From: SM23-73-3 sp964580215
Lineage (GTDB): Bacteria > Zixibacteria > MSB-5A5 > SM1-73
Length of the DNA: 7,521 bases
Assembly: GCA_964580215.1 (NCBI GenBank)
Contig: CAZOJT010000078.1
Span: forward strand, 1-7,521
Direction: 5' to 3'
Each line of letters opens with the position of its first letter. The stretch's first letter is position 1. Below the pieces are notes generated by a model, which was not told the DNA's origin, ran no database searches, and saw only the letters and a list, made by a program, of their open reading frames with translations. Below, in pieces: positions 4,497 to 7,521 of the stretch. The translations under genes were made by a program, and so were the position numbers.

Positions 4497-6323
4497 TTAA
4501 GGCAAATCCTCCCAGAACCACTTTACCACTTTTCCCATAACCTCAAATGCAGGGTAATTATCCTGTTGATCGTTTTTCATCAGGTTAAGAGGGAAACAGA
4601 ATACGGTGGTTCGAAAAGTGGGACCGATATAATTCACAGCACAAGGCATGCCGTGCATGGGCGGCGAGACGTAGTTAGAGATGAAAGTGTAGATTCGCCT
4701 CTGGGCAGGAATTCTACCCGCAAAATCCAGGTAATTGGATATGGTAACATAACACACATACGGGATGCCCCGCACGCCAAAATAGAGATAATTTTCATCC
4801 GTCCAGTTGGGATCATACCCTTTCAGATTTTTGCACTCATTTGTGTCCGGTTCCAGGGTAGGAAGCTCGTTCCACAAACCGAAGGGTTCAGCCTGAATGA
4901 ATTCCAGTCTCATGCTATCCTTAAAGGTCCAAGCGGGGACAAACACCTCCTCTATTCCGCAGTATTGAGTTCCCACCTCTTCTTCCACAGACTGAAGTTC
5001 TCTGCTGTTCGCTAAATTAAAGTTGTTCAAACCAATAAGCCACAGACGCCCGCCAACGTTCAAGTATTCTTTATATGCCTTATAATTAGGCTCGGTGATG
5101 CCTGGGTTGGATCCGAGGTTAAGCACTATCGTCAGGTCATATCGGGATAGGACATCTTCTCCCGGAGCATTTTTGGAAACTTTGTTGGGTGCATTATCTG
5201 GGTCATACCAAATCTCGGATTCATCACACAACGGTGGTTGTTGATCTTTGAGGAAAGTGAGGGCATCTTGATAGAAAGGTCTAACGTCTGCGGGATCAGC
5301 CGCACCTCCATCCTTCCCCCCGTAAGTCGTGGCATCTACCACCAGAATGGTTTTTTTGTCTTTATCTGCGTAACGGAATTTTGGTTTCAGAATGCGGAAG
5401 TTAAGTGTGGTGGCGGTGTCGGTGCTGACGAAGGCATCATCTCTTGCTCTTACTCTCAGTTGATACCATCCGTAGCCGTAATCACCATAGTTCTCCAGCC
5501 CCTTGAATAGATGCTTTTTCTCGGATACCCACCGGGAGTAAACCCATTGCCCGGCAATTAAAACGCTGTCCAGTGAAGAATCTACAACAGCTGTGGTATC
5601 CACATCGAGCCCGGGAAGGAAATCGAATGGACCCACCAACTCCCATTTGAAATCAAATTCAGGTTGATTACGCTCGTCTGGATAGTCAGCGGTATCCAGA
5701 CCCGACCAGGAGATCGAAATCCCCTTCCAGGTGACGGTGGTTTCCTCCAGACAATAGTGACCTTTAGCCGTAAACGCAGCGAGGGCGGCGCTGTCCATAT
5801 CAAAGAAGGCTTCGGGGCGGTGGTTATTGCGAGAAAACATCCTATTTATGACCTCCGACACATCTCCGCTATTATCGACCGCTCTCAGGAATACATATTG
5901 AGGAGTGTAAATCTCGGGGTTCATATCCGCAAACATCTTCACGTTCCTCGTGTGTCCGCCTGGCTCAGCCAGGATGTGAACTCCAATTATGTTTTTTAAA
6001 CTGGTCTGATCCACCCAGGAGGCGCTGTCTGATGGTATCTGGTGAAGCTCGCTTTTCACCTTATCCAAACCCCCACGGCTGACTACACTGTCCGTCACCA
6101 TTACCCCATATTGATAGGCGGTTATGAAACCGTCAATATCCGTCCCGAACCAACAGACCTTAGGGTTCACAGAAAAATAGGTTGATTTAAGGGGAATATT
6201 GGCAAAATACACCTGGGGTGCGGCGTTGATCGGTGCGGTTCCTTTTCTATCTAACTTACCACATCCAGAAAGGATTAAAAGACAAAGGAAAAAAATCCCC
6301 AAATAATAGCTGTATTTTCGCAT
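4497..6323 (-). CDS. Large surface lipoprotein with a GATase-like fold region
   Basis: This is a 608-residue protein. The start is supported by AAAAGGAG (6341-6334), 10 nt before ATG. Residues 1-20 form a lipoprotein signal and LSGC (18-21) is a clear lipobox, so the mature protein should be lipidated at Cys21. The N-terminal half contains beta-sandwich-like stretches typical of Ig/fibronectin-type surface modules, such as CWFGTDIDGFITAYQYGV near 58-75 and GWYQLRVRARDDAF. The C-terminal half has an alternating alpha/beta pattern: KTILVVDA (324-331), DLTIVLNLG (396-404), YLNVGGRLWLIG (420-431). This resembles class I glutamine-amidotransferase-like or ThuA-like folds. No catalytic Cys-His-Glu set is evident, so a binding role is more likely than catalysis. 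It follows the PorV-like gene after 71 bp and is closed by the terminator at 4432-4469. Similar long lipoproteins occur in FCB candidate phyla without assigned function. Confidence 0.88.
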   Translation of the reverse strand: MRKYSYYLGIFFLCLLILSGCGKLDRKGTAPINAAPQVYFANIPLKSTYFSVNPKVCWFGTDIDGFITAYQYGVMVTDSVVSRGGLDKVKSELHQIPSDSASWVDQTSLKNIIGVHILAEPGGHTRNVKMFADMNPEIYTPQYVFLRAVDNSGDVSEVINRMFSRNNHRPEAFFDMDSAALAAFTAKGHYCLEETTVTWKGISISWSGLDTADYPDERNQPEFDFKWELVGPFDFLPGLDVDTTAVVDSSLDSVLIAGQWVYSRWVSEKKHLFKGLENYGDYGYGWYQLRVRARDDAFVSTDTATTLNFRILKPKFRYADKDKKTILVVDATTYGGKDGGAADPADVRPFYQDALTFLKDQQPPLCDESEIWYDPDNAPNKVSKNAPGEDVLSRYDLTIVLNLGSNPGITEPNYKAYKEYLNVGGRLWLIGLNNFNLANSRELQSVEEEVGTQYCGIEEVFVPAWTFKDSMRLEFIQAEPFGLWNELPTLEPDTNECKNLKGYDPNWTDENYLYFGVRGIPYVCYVTISNYLDFAGRIPAQRRIYTFISNYVSPPMHGMPCAVNYIGPTFRTTVFCFPLNLMKNDQQDNYPAFEVMGKVVKWFWEDLP

Positions 6324-6394
6324 AATTTCAAAACTCCTTTTGATAATCTATTTGAATAAGCTGGTACTTTTTTCTCAAAGCCTTTATGAGATTT

Positions 6395-7357
6395 TTAGAA
6401 CACAAATCCTACAGAAAATCTATGCATGTTTTCCAGATAGCCCATATCGTGATAGCCGTAGTCGAAGCTCAGTCTGGCTTCGGATACATTGAGCCTCAAG
6501 CCGCCACCAGCCGAAATCCCATCGACATCAAAGAATTTCGCCTCTTCCTGGACATCATATTCGAAATACCTTCCCAATCTCAATGAGAAAACGTCTTTGA
6601 ACCAATACTCAACCCCGGCATTGAATTTTTCCATATTATCATTAGGATGACTTCCTTCTACTGCGAAAACAGCACTATGATTTTCCCTTCGATAGACGTC
6701 AAGCACACCCCCGAATTTGAAATTCATGGGAAGCGGATACGATTCTGAGATGAATTTAAGATCAGGTCCAAAGTTGCTTACCATCATCCCTATCTTGAAG
6801 CCTTTAAATCCGGTATCGTACAGGGTGCCTACGTCTACCGCCCAGCCGGTGGCTCTTTCCGTATCATAGAGTTCATCTATGATCTTCAAGGTTACCCCCA
6901 CACCGAAGCGATCCGTCAGGCTTCTGGCATAGCTGAAGCTTAAGGCATAATCTTTGGCGCTGAATGTTTGAGTAGGATTGAGTGCTACTTCATACTCTCC
7001 ACAGTAGGGCATATCGCCAGCATTCAGCATACAAAAACCCACTCCCCATACACCACCACCAAATCTAGGAGTAGGATAAACCAATGCTACAAACTCATAA
7101 TTTATCTCCGCAGGGTATGAGACATGAGTAAACAATGCTTCTCTTTCCATCAACTGAGTCAAACCAGCCGGATTATAATATATGGCGGAGGCATCATCAC
7201 AGATGGACAGGAAGGCCTCTCCCATGCCGATGGCCCGAGCCGAAACCCCCAACTCTAAAAACTGCGCTCCGGCTGTCCCCACCTTGGCTTGACCCCAGAC
7301 CCATTCAGGAAAAACAAGCAGAATCAGAATTACAACTCCAAAAAGAAGCTTCCGCAT
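6395..7357 (-). CDS. PorV/PorQ family outer-membrane beta-barrel protein
   Basis: This is a 320-residue protein. AGGAAAGGAG (7373-7364) lies 6 nt before ATG. Residues 1-24 are a signal peptide (basic start, hydrophobic core, then VWGQA). The mature start carries the family hallmark GVSARAIGMGEAF (37-49) followed by DDASAIYYNPAGL (54-66), shared by PorV/PorQ (UPF0164) and FadL-like barrels. The remainder alternates short amphipathic strands and turns, and the protein ends in RFSVGFVF, with a terminal Phe as expected for barrel assembly by the BAM machinery. In Bacteroidetes, PorV shuttles type IX secretion substrates to the attachment complex; whether this homologue does so is inference. It starts 15 bp after the stop of the upstream gene, whose product has a sorting-type tail, and is probably co-transcribed with the lipoprotein downstream. 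Confidence 0.92.
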   Translation of the reverse strand: MRKLLFGVVILILLVFPEWVWGQAKVGTAGAQFLELGVSARAIGMGEAFLSICDDASAIYYNPAGLTQLMEREALFTHVSYPAEINYEFVALVYPTPRFGGGVWGVGFCMLNAGDMPYCGEYEVALNPTQTFSAKDYALSFSYARSLTDRFGVGVTLKIIDELYDTERATGWAVDVGTLYDTGFKGFKIGMMVSNFGPDLKFISESYPLPMNFKFGGVLDVYRRENHSAVFAVEGSHPNDNMEKFNAGVEYWFKDVFSLRLGRYFEYDVQEEAKFFDVDGISAGGGLRLNVSEARLSFDYGYHDMGYLENMHRFSVGFVF

Positions 7358-7372
7358 AACGTTCTCCTTTCC

Positions 7373-7521
7373 TTATTTTATGATTACGAATTTTCCCACC
7401 TGATTGTCTCCAGTCTCTTTATCCTCCACACTGAAAAGATATATCCCTGATACCACCGCCTGAGTGTTGCGGGAAACTAAATTCCATTCATCGTAGGTAG
7501 CATCCCAAGCCGTCTTTTCCT
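7373..7521 (-). CDS. C-terminal end of an exported protein with a sorting-type (FlgD-like/T9SS-like) tail
   Basis: Only the last 49 codons are in the window; the gene enters from the right edge. The product ends YDEWNLVSRNTQAVVSGIYL, then FSVEDKETGDNQVGKFVIIK and TAA (7375-7373). The pattern of a Trp-Asn core, an S/G-I-Y turn (VVSGIYLF) and a final strand with basic-aliphatic ending (GKFVIIK) is that of C-terminal Ig-like tails. Such tails are found in FlgD-type and type IX sorting domains, at the end of large secreted proteins in FCB phyla. The body of the protein cannot be judged. Its stop overlaps the ribosome site of the PorV-like gene, so the two are probably one operon. Confidence 0.85.
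   Translation of the reverse strand, partial: EKTAWDATYDEWNLVSRNTQAVVSGIYLFSVEDKETGDNQVGKFVIIK

Noticed and set aside
4566..5015. Open frame on the + strand opposite the lipoprotein gene
   Set aside because: It lies wholly antisense to a well-supported lipoprotein gene and has no translation signal or domain.

Overview
The window (7,521 bp, moderate GC) looks like a fragment of an uncultivated Gram-negative bacterium of the FCB superphylum or a nearby candidate phylum (KSB1, Zixibacteria or Calditrichaeota-like). The evidence is a PorV/PorQ-type outer-membrane protein, a protein tail of the secretion/sorting-domain type, a large surface lipoprotein, and many palindromic repeats between genes. 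The phylum placement is inference from gene content.

Layout: (1) 1-851, + strand, the C-terminal part of a membrane-anchored TPR protein that enters from the left edge. (2) 852-2422, about 1.57 kb with no credible intact gene. It holds palindromic elements with terminal inverted repeats, an imperfect 111-bp tandem repeat, a 9-bp minisatellite, and three decaying or orphan copies of the 3' end of the next gene. (3) 2423-3466, - strand, a secreted protein of unknown function. (4) 3467-3783, a divergent regulatory gap. (5) 3784-4275, + strand, a DUF456 membrane protein. (6) 4432-4469, a strong bidirectional terminator between converging units. (7) 7521-4497, - strand, a three-gene unit read leftward: the C-terminal end of a probable exported protein, a PorV/PorQ-like beta-barrel protein, and a 608-residue lipoprotein.

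The most unusual part is region 2. The last ~55 codons of the secreted-protein gene, together with a palindromic element that lies just downstream of its stop codon, were copied as a ~290-bp unit. This gives the order element A, cassette fragment, insertion, cassette 1, element B, cassette 2, element C, full gene. Cassettes 1 and 2 differ from the gene mostly at synonymous positions, so they diverged while still coding. Cassette 2 nevertheless shares a 164-bp perfectly identical block with the gene, which points to recent recombination or gene conversion. The array may be wreckage of tandem paralogues or a small store of alternative 3' ends; the sequence alone cannot separate these.

The right-hand genes form a plausible cell-envelope unit. 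PorV-type proteins act with type IX secretion in Bacteroidetes and are widespread in FCB phyla. Here one sits directly between a protein with a sorting-type tail and a lipoprotein. No secretion machinery gene is inside the window.
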